Shown: positions 7,838 to 16,481 of the stretch, one piece after another | Layout of the letters: each line of letters begins with the position of its first letter | How positions within the stretch are numbered: the stretch's first letter is position 1 | From: Bacillota bacterium | GTDB taxonomy: Bacteria > Bacillota > Clostridia > Christensenellales > Aristaeellaceae | Assembly (NCBI GenBank): GCA_023459275.1 | Contig: JAEWVC010000064.1 | Location: 62,001 to 126,000, forward strand | DNA: 64,000 nucleotides | Direction of reading: 5' to 3' | Program-made: the position numbers and the translations under genes | Notes under the pieces: generated by a model | What the model was told of the DNA's origin: nothing | Seen by the model: the letters and a program-made list of their open reading frames with translations, nothing else | Database searches by the model: none

Positions 7838-7892
7838 GATTCCAAAGGAATATATTCCTTTGGCGGGGTCCAGGGGCAGCGCCCCTGGAGCG
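7838..7892 (-). repeat. Dispersed 3'-element, copy 1 (downstream of uxaA)
   Basis: Two hairpins in tandem: CCAAAGGAAT/ATTCCTTTGG and CCAGGGGC/GCCCCTGG joined by CGGGGT. The same architecture recurs at 36405-36450. Both copies sit directly behind the stop codon of a minus-strand gene and in the same orientation. Confidence 0.65.
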
Positions 7893-7898
7893 CTTCCC

Positions 7899-9383
7899 CT
7901 ATTCCGTCACGCCGTCCTTGAAGATGGTCAGGTCCCGCCTGTCCAGGGCTTCGGCCTTGGCTTTTTTCCTGCCAGAGGCGATATCCAGCACAAGCGAGAG
8001 CAATTCCCCGGTGAGGGCTTCCATGGTTTCGCCGCCCAGCAGGCGGCCCGCGTCAAAATCGATCCAGTGGCTTTTGCGGCGGTACAAATCGCTGTTGCTG
8101 GAAATCTTCACGGTAGGCACCGCGCAGCCGAAGGGCGTGCCGCGGCCGGTGGTAAACAGCACCATATGCGCGCCGGAAAAGAGCAGCGCGTTGGATGCCA
8201 CCAGGTCGTTGCCCGGCGCCTGAAGAAGGCTCAGGCCCTTTTGACGCACGGGCTCACCGTAGGAGAGCACATCTACAACCGGCGCGGTTCCGCCCTTCTG
8301 GGTGCATCCCAGGGACTTGTCCGCCAAGGTGGTAATGCCGCCGTCCTTGTTGCCCGGCGAAGGGTTTTCGTCCATCGGCTGATTGTAGCGCATGAAATAT
8401 TCCTTGAAATCATTGATCAGGGCCACCGTCTTGTCAAAGACCTCCCGGGAGACGCAGCGCTGCATCAAAATCGTTTCCGCGCCGAACATTTCGGGTACCT
8501 CGGTGAGGATGGTGCTGCCTCCCTGGGCGATGATGCTGTCGGACAGGCTGCCTACCAGAGGATTGGCGGTGATGCCCGAAAAGCCGTCGGAACCGCCGCA
8601 CTTGAGGCCCAGCGCCAGTTCGGAGGCGGGAATGGGCTCCCTATGCATGGCCGCGGCCCTGTCACACAGCTCCTTCAACAGAGCAAGGGCTGCCTCCTCC
8701 TCGTCCTCTACCTCCTGGGTGACCAGGAATTTTACCCGGTCTTCGTCATAAGGGCCCAGTACCTTTTTCAGCTCCGCGATCCGGTTGTTTTCGCAGCCCA
8801 GCCCCACCACCAGCACGCCGGCGGCGTTGGGATGGCGGATCAGTCCGCTTAGCGCCTTCTGGGTCATGAGCAGGTCTCCGCCAAGCTGGGAGCAGCCGTA
8901 GGGATGGCTGTAGGCCACCACAGCCTCCAGGCCTCCCCGCACAAATTGCTGGGCCGCCACCTCGATCTGCTTGGCGATGGCGTTGATGCAGCCCACGGTG
9001 GGGATGATCCACACCTCGTTGCGGATACCAACCTTCCCATTAGGACGCCGGAAACCGTCAAACGTCCTGGCCGGCCGCGGAGAAAGAGGCGCGAATTGCG
9101 GCTGATATTCATATGTAAGCAGGGAATTCAGATCGGAGCGCGTGTTGTGGGTGTGCACATGGCTCCCCGCCTTGATGGCCTCCGCCGCATGGCCGATGGG
9201 AAAGCCGTATTTCACAATCTTTTCCCCGGCGGCGATATCCCGAAGCGCAAATTTGTGCCCGGCCGGAATGTCATTAACAAGGGTCAAAGCCGCGTTCTCC
9301 GGCGCGACGGCTGTGCCTTTTTGAAGCGCCGTGGTGGCCACGGCCACGTTATCCTTGGGATGAATCTTTAAATAGCTTTGCAT
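7899..9383 (-). CDS. uxaA: Altronate dehydratase UxaA
   Basis: 494 aa, dehydrates D-altronate to 2-keto-3-deoxy-D-gluconate (EC 4.2.1.7). Seen: N-terminal SAF domain (DIPAGHKFALRDIAAGEKI, about residues 37-56, and HVHTHN), then the UxaA catalytic part with GRPNGKVGIRNEVW-like sequence, SHPYGCSQLGGD, LGCENN, LKCGGSDGFSGITANP and TGRGTPFGCAVPTVKISSN. The metal-binding Cys-rich motifs of the family are intact and length is normal. ATG 9383 begins 3 nt after the uxaB stop, with AGGAATGAAGC as SD inside the uxaB end, so the two are translationally coupled. It is the last gene of dctP-dctQ-dctM-uxaB-uxaA. Confidence 0.97.
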   Translation of the reverse strand: MQSYLKIHPKDNVAVATTALQKGTAVAPENAALTLVNDIPAGHKFALRDIAAGEKIVKYGFPIGHAAEAIKAGSHVHTHNTRSDLNSLLTYEYQPQFAPLSPRPARTFDGFRRPNGKVGIRNEVWIIPTVGCINAIAKQIEVAAQQFVRGGLEAVVAYSHPYGCSQLGGDLLMTQKALSGLIRHPNAAGVLVVGLGCENNRIAELKKVLGPYDEDRVKFLVTQEVEDEEEAALALLKELCDRAAAMHREPIPASELALGLKCGGSDGFSGITANPLVGSLSDSIIAQGGSTILTEVPEMFGAETILMQRCVSREVFDKTVALINDFKEYFMRYNQPMDENPSPGNKDGGITTLADKSLGCTQKGGTAPVVDVLSYGEPVRQKGLSLLQAPGNDLVASNALLFSGAHMVLFTTGRGTPFGCAVPTVKISSNSDLYRRKSHWIDFDAGRLLGGETMEALTGELLSLVLDIASGRKKAKAEALDRRDLTIFKDGVTE

Positions 9384-9386
9384 GCT

Positions 9387-10856
9387 TCATTCCTCAAACA
9401 GTTTTTTCATAGCTTCACGAGGGCCATAGCTGCGGATCTGTTCCAGATATTTCGCAGACAGCTCAGCAAAGCCGGGGATTGCGCTCAAATCGCGGCCCCA
9501 GAAGGCGCCGTTGGCAGCAGCCAGGCGCGCATACTCCCCAGCGGGCTTCGCGCTGTGTTCCGCAAAAAAAGCCAGCGCGGGCAGGTCATCCTGTACGGGA
9601 TAGGCGGTGCCATCCGGCCTTGCTCCCGCATAGGTACCGTCCGGCTGCTTTCCAATGGTATAGAAAGCCAGCAGCGCCGCAAAGGAAAAGGTCAGGCATT
9701 GGGGCAGCCTGCCCGTGCTTTTCCAGGAATCCAGCAGGGAAGGCAGGATGCGTGATTTCCATTTGGACACGGAATTGAGGGAAATGGATAAAAGCGCGTG
9801 GCGGATAAAAGGGTTTTCAAACCGCTCGAACACACTGTCCGCAAAGTCTTTCACTTCATCGGCCGGCAGCGGCACGCCGGGCGAAATCTCCCGGTAAACC
9901 GTTTCCTCCATATATTTACGGATGTCGGGATCGGCCATGCATTCCCCCACGGTGTCCCTGCCCATGAGGTACGCGGCCAGCACAGTGGAGGTATGGGCAC
10001 CATTCAAAAGACGCACCTTCCGCTCCCTGAAGGGGCGCTGGTCCGCGGTGAACACCACGGGCAGCCCGGCCTTGTGAAGTGGCAGCAGGTGGGAGATATC
10101 CCTGCCGCTTTCGATGACCCACAAAGCGAAGGGCTCGCAGACCGCCAGGAGCCTGTCCTCGTACCCCAGCTCTTCCCAATAGTCCGAAACCGTATCCCTG
10201 GGATAGCCGGTAACGATGCGGTCCACCAGCGTGGAACAGAACACGCAGCTTTCCTCAACCCAAGCTCTGAATCCATCTGGAAGGTGCCAGGTATCCATCA
10301 GTTTCAGCACGCACTCCTTCAACTTGCCGCCGTTGTTTTCAATAAGCTCCACCGGCAGGATTACAAGCCCTTTGCCGGGATCACCGTGAAAGTGCTCATA
10401 GCGCCTGAACAAAAACTGCGTCAGCTTGCCGGGATAGGTCCTGGGGGGGCAGGCGGAAAATTCGTCCGCCGCGTCGTAAACAATACCCGCCTCCGTGGTG
10501 TTGGAAACAATGAATTGCAGTTTAGGCTCCTTTGCCAGGGCAATATATGCCTCATATTCCTCCTGGGCATCCACCGTGCGGCCAATGCAGGTGATCACCC
10601 GGTTTTCCTTGACCACTTTGCCGCCCGCCTTGCCGCGCAGGCACACGGTATACAGGTTGTTTTGTCTGCGGAACATGTCCAGCGATCCGTACGCAATCGG
10701 CTTGACAATGGCCACATCCCCGTCAAAGAGCCCCTTTTCATTGGCAATGTCCAGCATGTAATCCACGAAGGCACGCAGAAAATTACCTTCTCCGTACTGC
10801 ATGACCCGGATGGGCCGAGGCTCGTGCGTAAGCACTGAAGCAATTTCCTTCAACAT
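9387..10856 (-). CDS. uxaB: Tagaturonate reductase (altronate oxidoreductase) UxaB
   Basis: 489 aa mannitol-dehydrogenase-family enzyme that reduces D-tagaturonate to D-altronate with NADH (EC 1.1.1.58). Seen: Rossmann start RVMQYGEGNFLRAFVDYMLD (residues 17-36), VSNTTEAGIVYD, the conserved DRIVTGYPRD and LLNGAHTSTVLAAYLMG (with the Lys/Asn/His catalytic region before it), all closer to UxaB than to fructuronate reductase UxuB. SD AAAGGACTGG precedes ATG 10856. It is separated from dctM by 107 nt carrying two hairpins, which may set its level relative to the transporter. Confidence 0.95.
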   Translation of the reverse strand: MLKEIASVLTHEPRPIRVMQYGEGNFLRAFVDYMLDIANEKGLFDGDVAIVKPIAYGSLDMFRRQNNLYTVCLRGKAGGKVVKENRVITCIGRTVDAQEEYEAYIALAKEPKLQFIVSNTTEAGIVYDAADEFSACPPRTYPGKLTQFLFRRYEHFHGDPGKGLVILPVELIENNGGKLKECVLKLMDTWHLPDGFRAWVEESCVFCSTLVDRIVTGYPRDTVSDYWEELGYEDRLLAVCEPFALWVIESGRDISHLLPLHKAGLPVVFTADQRPFRERKVRLLNGAHTSTVLAAYLMGRDTVGECMADPDIRKYMEETVYREISPGVPLPADEVKDFADSVFERFENPFIRHALLSISLNSVSKWKSRILPSLLDSWKSTGRLPQCLTFSFAALLAFYTIGKQPDGTYAGARPDGTAYPVQDDLPALAFFAEHSAKPAGEYARLAAANGAFWGRDLSAIPGFAELSAKYLEQIRSYGPREAMKKLFEE

Positions 10857-10888
10857 AAACCAGTCCTTTCATGCTTCGATATATTGTG

Positions 10889-10945
10889 AAAAAATGGGCG
10901 TTGCCCATGAAAACGCATATTCCCCCCTGTCTTTCGCCAAGGGGG
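10889..10945 (-). terminator. Intercistronic hairpins between dctM and uxaB
   Basis: Minus strand: CCCCCT/AGGGGG (10923-10945), then ATGGGC-AAC-GCCCAT directly followed by six T (10889-10908). The second resembles a weak terminator inside the operon and could give partial readthrough or processing. Confidence 0.5.
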
Positions 10946-10963
10946 AAAGAAAGTCCTGTTCTG

Positions 10964-12277
10964 TCATTTGGCAAACAGCACACCAGGCAGCCACATGGTA
11001 ATCTCGGGGATATAGGTCACAAGCATCAGCACAACAAACATGACCGCAAACATAGGAAGCGCAGCCTTGGATGTCTTTTCCAGCGTCGTATTGCCAACAG
11101 CGCACCCCACGAACAGCGCGCTGCCAACAGGCGGCGTGCACAGCCCCACAGCCAGATTGAAGATCAGGACAACGCCAAAGTGGATGGGATCCATACCGAT
11201 GCGGGGATCCATGACCACCGGCAGCAGGATGGGCGTCATGATCATGATCAGAGGAGCCATGTCCATCACACAGCCCAGGAACAAAAGAAGGGCATTGATG
11301 ATCAGCAGAAGAAGATATTTGTTCTGGGTCACGCCAAGCAGCAGGGCGGTCACATGCTCGGGGATACGCAGGTCACTCATCATGTAGGCAAAGGCCTTGG
11401 CCGTCCCGATGAGGGTCAGCACCACGGCCAGGGTTTTGAGTGTGTTGCGCAGCACGCGGCCTATATCCCGTATCCTGGCGGAGCGGAAAACAAGGAAGGT
11501 GAGCAGGAAGGTATACAGGCACGCAAAGGCGGAAGACTCGGTCACCGTAAAGATGCCGGCCGCCACGCCGCCCATGATGATCACCAGCGTCAGCAGCGGC
11601 AATATGGCGTTCAGCACGACCTTCATCCGTTCTCCTTTGGGAATGATAATCCCCTGGGGAAAATGATGCTTGTTCGCCATGAAGAAGCACAAAAGCATCA
11701 AAGACAAGCCCAGCGTGATGCCCGGGATGGCGCCGGCCATGAGCAGATGTTCAATATTGACACTGGCCAGGCCGCTGGCTGCCAAGGCGTAAATCACCAT
11801 ATTATGGCTGGGCGGTATCAGTACGCCCTGACACGCGGTGGTAACTGTCAGGGCAACGGAAAACTCGCTGTTATAGCCCTGCTTTTTCATCATGGGCACC
11901 ACAACGGAGCCCAGCGAAGATACATCAGCCACAGCCGAGCCCGAGATGCCGCCAAAGAACATGGAGGACAGGCAGTTGACATACGCCAGCCCGCCCCGGA
12001 AGCGGCCGATGATCAGGTTGGCAAAATCAATGATTTTCTCGGATATGCCGCCAGCGCCCATGATCTCGCCCATGAGGATGAAAAATGGGATGGCCAGCAG
12101 CGCATAGCTGGAAACGCCGTCCACCATGGCATTGACCATCACCGTAAGCCTTGTGCCGTTCACAAAGGCGCTGCCAAGGGTGGCCAGCAAAAGAGCGAAA
12201 GAGATGGGAACCCGCAAAGCGATCAGGACCACAAATCCGCCCAACAGAATAATGGTGGCAAGGGTTGAGGTATCCAT
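10964..12277 (-). CDS. dctM: TRAP transporter large permease DctM
   Basis: 437 aa, about 12 membrane segments, the substrate-translocating subunit of a tripartite ATP-independent periplasmic (TRAP) transporter driven by the sodium gradient. Seen: LRVPISFALLLATLG, FFILMGEIMGAGGISEKII, the family signature SSMFFGGISGSAVADVSSLG, IPPSHNMVIYALA and TPPVGSALFVGCAVGNTTLE. Its ATG directly abuts the dctQ stop (TAGATG). Being cotranscribed with uxaB and uxaA, the likely substrate is a hexuronate (galacturonate or glucuronate); this is inference from context. Confidence 0.95.
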   Translation of the reverse strand: MDTSTLATIILLGGFVVLIALRVPISFALLLATLGSAFVNGTRLTVMVNAMVDGVSSYALLAIPFFILMGEIMGAGGISEKIIDFANLIIGRFRGGLAYVNCLSSMFFGGISGSAVADVSSLGSVVVPMMKKQGYNSEFSVALTVTTACQGVLIPPSHNMVIYALAASGLASVNIEHLLMAGAIPGITLGLSLMLLCFFMANKHHFPQGIIIPKGERMKVVLNAILPLLTLVIIMGGVAAGIFTVTESSAFACLYTFLLTFLVFRSARIRDIGRVLRNTLKTLAVVLTLIGTAKAFAYMMSDLRIPEHVTALLLGVTQNKYLLLLIINALLLFLGCVMDMAPLIMIMTPILLPVVMDPRIGMDPIHFGVVLIFNLAVGLCTPPVGSALFVGCAVGNTTLEKTSKAALPMFAVMFVVLMLVTYIPEITMWLPGVLFAK

Positions 12278-12925
12278 CTACTTTTCTCCTCCTTTCGACT
12301 CGTGCATGACCTGAGCGGCATAGTCCGTCTCCGGTTCGGAAAAAAGCAGATCACCCGGCCGAAGGATTCGGAAGATATACAGCAGAGAATCAAACACGAT
12401 GATGAAGCCTACCACCGGCACTGCAATGTAACGGACCCAGTTGGGCAGTTGCGTAATGGGCATCTTGCCAGACAGACGCATCATTTGGGTAATACGTTCT
12501 GATCCGGAAATCAGCATGAACGCCCCGCAGGCCAGGACACACAAGTTTGCCAGAAATTCCATTCCCTTGCGTATCCATCCGTTTTTGGGGGCCAGGTTGT
12601 ACAAAATATCCACGCTGATATGCTTTTTGTCCCGCACCCCCATGGCGCAGGCAAAGAACGCGAAATATCCCACCATCAGCCGGGGAACCTCCTCGGCCCA
12701 GGCAAGGCCGCTGTTGAACTGGCGAAGGGTCACCGCCAAGATCACGATCAGAACCATGGCCCCTAACGCAATTTCAGACAAAAACAAAATGAACGTGTGC
12801 AACCATCTGTTGATCATTCGAAGTGCTGCCGGAAGATAGCGTCTTAGCATGTATAGAATGGCAAAAAAGCATATGATTAGTACCGCAACGGATACCAAGT
12901 CAACGATATGCAGGAAATTGGCCAT
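12278..12925 (-). CDS. dctQ: TRAP transporter small permease DctQ
   Basis: 215 aa with four predicted membrane helices (LVSVAVLIICFFAILYML; ALGAMVLIVILAVTLRQF; LMVGYFAFFACAMGV; VRYIAVPVVGFIIVFDSLLY). It belongs to the DctQ/YiaM family, the small membrane subunit that supports DctM. The conserved WAEEVPRLMVGY near residues 78-89 is typical of DctQ. It is longer than many DctQ proteins (about 160-180 aa) because of a longer N-terminal helix and a charged C-terminus (PETDYAAQVMHESKGGEK). SD GGGAGGTGAGG lies upstream. It sits between dctP and dctM as usual. Confidence 0.92.
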   Translation of the reverse strand: MANFLHIVDLVSVAVLIICFFAILYMLRRYLPAALRMINRWLHTFILFLSEIALGAMVLIVILAVTLRQFNSGLAWAEEVPRLMVGYFAFFACAMGVRDKKHISVDILYNLAPKNGWIRKGMEFLANLCVLACGAFMLISGSERITQMMRLSGKMPITQLPNWVRYIAVPVVGFIIVFDSLLYIFRILRPGDLLFSEPETDYAAQVMHESKGGEK

Positions 12926-13012
12926 GGCCGAACCTCACCTCCCTCATAGAATCGGGGAGGAACCGCGAGGATCTCCGCGCAATCCCTCCCCATCGGACAA
13001 AAGGATGTGCCC

Positions 13013-14026
13013 TTAGAAATCCTTGCCCACTTCTTTGATGGCGTTGATGATGTCCATGTAGTCGGCACCGAACTCCTCATACAGGGGGGCCATGGCCACT
13101 TCAAACTCTGCCCGCTGCTCCGGGGTCAGTTCGATCACGGTGACGCCGGCGGCACGGACGATTTCTTCGGAGGACTTTTCCTTCAATGCCCACTGGTCGA
13201 TCTCGTACTGCTGGGTGGCCTTGGCGCACTCAAAGAGGATCGCCTTGTCTTCCGCGCTCAATGTGTCCATCACGGCCTTGGAAGCCAGCAGAATTTCCGG
13301 CACACGGGTGTGCTGATCCAGGATGTAGAACTTGGCGGCGTTGTAGTCGCCCATGTTCTGATAGGTGGGCCAGTTGTTCTCGGCGCCGTCCACAACGCCG
13401 GTGGTGATAGCGTTGAGCACGTCGTTGGGGCCAATGCCGGCCACGCCGGTGGCGCCCAGGAGCTCCACCATGCGCAGCATCATGGTGTTGTTCTGCATGC
13501 GGATCTTGAGGCCCTTCATATCGGCCACGGTATGGACTTCTTTGGTCAGGTAGAAGGAACGGGAACCGGCGTCATAGTAGCACAGGCCCACCAATCCGGA
13601 GCTTTTGCCATCCTTATCCACGCCGGTCTCAATGCCAGCCAGCAGACCTTGCCCGATCTCACCGTTAAGCACAGCCCACATGTGGGCACCGCTCTTGTAC
13701 AAGTAGGGCATCTGAATGGCGTTGATGGAAGGCACAAAGTTGGCCACCGGGGAAGCGGATACGCGGGTGAAAGCCAGATCGCCCAACTGAAGAGCCTCGA
13801 TGGAGTCGCTCTCATTGCCGTACAGCACCGCGCCCGGATACACTTCCACTTTGATACGGCCTTCCGTCTTCTCCTCCACCAGACGGGCAAACTCGCGGTC
13901 GGCCAGCGTCGTGGGGTAGCCTTCGGCATGCACTTCGGCAAGCTTCAGGACAGTTGCTGCGGACGCGCCGGCGGCAAAGGCCAGCACAACCACCAGGGCC
14001 AGGATGACAGATACCAGTTTCTTCAT
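13013..14026 (-). CDS. dctP: TRAP transporter solute-binding protein DctP
   Basis: 337 aa extracytoplasmic binding protein. Seen: signal peptide MKKLVSVILALVVVLAFA ending in ASA-AT (signal peptidase I type), no lipobox cysteine. The mature part shows the DctP fold with FARLVEEKTEGRIKVEVYPG, LAFTRVSASPVANFVPSINA, and MKGLKIRMQNNTMMLRMVELLGATG, which contains the Arg that in the family salt-bridges the substrate carboxylate. That supports an acidic sugar such as a uronate. SD GGGAGGTACC precedes ATG 14026. It is the first gene of the transporter-uxaBA operon behind the 14133-14250 control region. Lack of a lipid anchor is notable for a Gram-positive-type cell. Confidence 0.95.
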   Translation of the reverse strand: MKKLVSVILALVVVLAFAAGASAATVLKLAEVHAEGYPTTLADREFARLVEEKTEGRIKVEVYPGAVLYGNESDSIEALQLGDLAFTRVSASPVANFVPSINAIQMPYLYKSGAHMWAVLNGEIGQGLLAGIETGVDKDGKSSGLVGLCYYDAGSRSFYLTKEVHTVADMKGLKIRMQNNTMMLRMVELLGATGVAGIGPNDVLNAITTGVVDGAENNWPTYQNMGDYNAAKFYILDQHTRVPEILLASKAVMDTLSAEDKAILFECAKATQQYEIDQWALKEKSSEEIVRAAGVTVIELTPEQRAEFEVAMAPLYEEFGADYMDIINAIKEVGKDF

Positions 14027-14132
14027 ACAAGGTACCTCCCGTTTGATTTTTTATCCTTTACCGCAAAAACGCTGCGGCAAAAAATCACGAACCGGTACGC
14101 TGCCGGCAGGGGAGGGAATGCCTGTTTTAATT

Positions 14133-14250
14133 AACTTGTATGCAGTTTTCTCTAGGAACGATTATATCACGCTTTCCTTTGTGGGGCAAGCGGATTTCCT
14201 CTTTTCATTACATCCGGGTCCTGAAGCCGATATCAACTTGTATACAATTT
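14133..14250 (-). promoter_or_regulatory. dctP promoter with two TTGTATACAA-type operators
   Basis: Minus-strand promoter: -35 TTGCCC (14184-14189), 17 bp, TATAAT (14161-14166) with TGA before it. Operator 1, AACTTGTATGCAGTTT (14133-14148), overlaps the early transcribed region; operator 2, AACTTGTATACAATTT (14235-14250), lies upstream. Centres are 102 bp apart. TTGTATACAA palindromes are typical of GntR-family regulators, including uronate ones; the factor is not encoded here. The rest of the 298-nt gap shows no gene. Confidence 0.7.
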
Positions 14251-14324
14251 ATTTGCGGCAAAAGGCCGTTTTTCCGCACGGTGCGCCAAGCGCATCCCCG
14301 CACATTACCCAGTGCATCCGGGCA

Positions 14325-15398
14325 CTAAAGCGCCTCAATTCCCATTTCTCCGGCGATGGCGGCCATTTCTCCAAAAGTCTTTTCCTGCACCGGGATGCCG
14401 CAGGACATTTTTTCGCGTTGGGATTCTCCTTCCTTCTCTCCGTGGATGTACACCCGCTCCTGGCCCTCCGCCTTTTTTGCGTCCCGCAGCTTTTGCAGGT
14501 ACGCGGAAAAGCTGTCCCTGGTTTTTGCCTTGTCCCCGAAAAGGCCGTAATCCGCCGCCATGAAAAAGTGGGCGATGCCGGACCCGCCGGGCTTTTTGTA
14601 AATTTCATCCGACGTTGTTCCGCCGGAAAGGACAGCGGTGAACAGCTCGCACATCAGGCCGAAGCCATAGCCCTTATAGCCGGAGGTCTCCTCCCCCGCG
14701 CCACCCAGGGGCAGGATGCCCCCGCCCAATTTATGGATGATATTATGAAGTACGTGCTCCGTATCCGACGTTTCCAGCCCATTCTCATCCAGCATCCAGC
14801 CTGCGGGCGCAGGCTTGCCCTGCTTGTTGTACACCTCCAGCTTGCCCCTGGGCACCACGGTGGTGGCCGCGTCGAACAGGAAGGGCACTGGCTCCGCCGG
14901 CATGGCCAGGGCGATGGGATTCGTACCCAGCATAGCCTGCCTGGCAAAGGTGGGCACCGTGATGGCCTCGGTATTGGTCATGCATACGCCCATCAGGTCA
15001 TGCTCAAGGGCCATCCCGGCATAGTACCCCGCGATGCCGTAGTGGTTGGAATTGCGCACCGCCACCATGCCCACGCCGACAGCCTCCGCCTTTTTGATGG
15101 CCAGGGACATGGCGGAATGGGCCGCAAGTTGCCCCATGGCGTCCCCGGCATCTATAACCGCGGAAAGCTTCGTTTCAAAAACGGTTTTCGGCTCAGCATC
15201 CACCTTTACCATACCGGAGCGGATCTCCCTGTGGTAGCGGTTCAGCCGCTGCACGCCGTGGGATTCAATCCCCCGCAGATCAGCGGCCAGCAGCACATCG
15301 GCGATCAGGCCGCTTTCCTTTGCGGAAAACCCATAACATGGAAAGAGGCGCAGGCAAAAAGCCCGCAGGTCCCCATAGGGAATGATCCTGTAAGCCAT
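14325..15398 (-). CDS. Ldh_2-family NAD(P)-dependent 2-oxoacid reductase (malate/lactate/diketogulonate type)
   Basis: 357 aa of the Ldh_2 (YlbC/AllD/YiaK/DpkA) oxidoreductase family. Seen: ADLRGIESHGVQRLNRY (catalytic-His region around residue 48), the family segment RNSNHYGIAGYYAGMA, MLGTNPIALAMPA, and GYKGYGFGLMCELFTAVLSG. These enzymes reduce 2-oxo acids or diketo sugar acids. Members include 2,3-diketo-L-gulonate reductase YiaK, which in E. coli neighbours a TRAP transporter, and ureidoglycolate dehydrogenase. Between kdgK and the TRAP operon, a side-route in uronate or ketogulonate metabolism is likely, but the substrate cannot be read from sequence. It is last in kdgR-eda-kdgK-ldh. Confidence 0.82.
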   Translation of the reverse strand: MAYRIIPYGDLRAFCLRLFPCYGFSAKESGLIADVLLAADLRGIESHGVQRLNRYHREIRSGMVKVDAEPKTVFETKLSAVIDAGDAMGQLAAHSAMSLAIKKAEAVGVGMVAVRNSNHYGIAGYYAGMALEHDLMGVCMTNTEAITVPTFARQAMLGTNPIALAMPAEPVPFLFDAATTVVPRGKLEVYNKQGKPAPAGWMLDENGLETSDTEHVLHNIIHKLGGGILPLGGAGEETSGYKGYGFGLMCELFTAVLSGGTTSDEIYKKPGGSGIAHFFMAADYGLFGDKAKTRDSFSAYLQKLRDAKKAEGQERVYIHGEKEGESQREKMSCGIPVQEKTFGEMAAIAGEMGIEAL

Positions 15399-15422
15399 TT
15401 TGCCGCGCCCCCTTCCCGGAGA

Positions 15423-16460
15423 TTACCGCTGCACCCGCCCGGAACCGGAGCCCTTCATCAGGCTCTCCACTTCCTTCACGGACACGCGGTTGAAGTCGCC
15501 GTTGATGGTATGCTTGAGGCAGGAGGCCGCCACCGCGAACTCCAATGCCTTTTTCGCATCCCCGTAGGCCATAAGCCCGTAAATGAGCCCTGCGCCAAAG
15601 CTGTCGCCGCCGCCCACCCTGTCCACGATGTGGGTGATCTGATACTTGCGGGAAAGCAAAAACTCCTTGCCGTCGTACAGGCAGGCACTCCAGTCGTTAT
15701 GGTTGGCGGACTTGCTTTCCCGAAGGGTGATGGCCACCCGCTTGATGTTGGGAAATTCCTTCATGGCCAGCTCCGCGATGGCTTTGTATTGCTCAATATT
15801 CAGTTCGCCTGTCTCCACCTGGGCGGAAGATTCAGCCTTGAGGCCCAGGGACATTTGAAAGTCTTCCTCGTTGGCGATTACGGTGTCCACGTACTTCACC
15901 AGCTCCCGCATGACCTCGCTGGCGGATTTGCCGTACTTCCACAGATTTTTGCGGTAGTTGAGGTCGCAGCTCACATGCAGCCCCGCGGCCTTGGCGGCCT
16001 TTACCGCCTCCAGGCACAGGTCGGCCGCGCCCTGGCTGATGGCCGGGGTGATGCCGGTAAAGTGGAACCAGGACGCGCCCGCAAAGGCCTTCGCCCAGTC
16101 GATATCCCCGGGCTTGCCCTTGGCGATGGCCGAATCCGCCCGGTCGTAGATCACCTTGCTGGGGCGCTGCACGGCGCCCGTCTCCAGAAAGTACACCCCC
16201 ATGCGGGCGGAGGACCTGGCGATATGGGACACATCCACCCCAAAGCCCCGCACATCGCGCAGGCAAGCCTCGCCAATGTCGTTGTCCGGCAGGATGGTGA
16301 CAAAGGCGGCGTCCATGCCGAAATTAGCCAGGGACACGGCCACATTGGCTTCCCCGCCGCCGAAGGTGGCTTCCAGTACCGGGGACTGGAACAGCCGGTC
16401 AAAGCCTGGGCTCTTGAGCCTTAACATGATCTCGCCGAAGGTGACAACTTTGCTGCTCAT
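15423..16460 (-). CDS. kdgK: 2-keto-3-deoxygluconate kinase KdgK
   Basis: 345 aa PfkB/ribokinase-family sugar kinase; with its context it phosphorylates 2-keto-3-deoxy-D-gluconate to KDPG (EC 2.7.1.45). Seen: N-terminal FGEIMLRLKSPGFDRLFQ with the GGGEANVAVSLANFG substrate-binding region (about 34-48), DLNYRKNLWK, typical of KdgK, and the C-terminal PfkB signature VDRVGGGDSFGAGLIYG, whose GAGD-like core here reads GGGDSFGAG and carries the catalytic Asp. SD AAGGAGAG is 8 nt before ATG 16460. It lies 21 nt after eda, so they form one transcript. Confidence 0.93.
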   Translation of the reverse strand: MSSKVVTFGEIMLRLKSPGFDRLFQSPVLEATFGGGEANVAVSLANFGMDAAFVTILPDNDIGEACLRDVRGFGVDVSHIARSSARMGVYFLETGAVQRPSKVIYDRADSAIAKGKPGDIDWAKAFAGASWFHFTGITPAISQGAADLCLEAVKAAKAAGLHVSCDLNYRKNLWKYGKSASEVMRELVKYVDTVIANEEDFQMSLGLKAESSAQVETGELNIEQYKAIAELAMKEFPNIKRVAITLRESKSANHNDWSACLYDGKEFLLSRKYQITHIVDRVGGGDSFGAGLIYGLMAYGDAKKALEFAVAASCLKHTINGDFNRVSVKEVESLMKGSGSGRVQR

Positions 16461-16481
16461 AGCACTTCTCTCCTTATGAAC

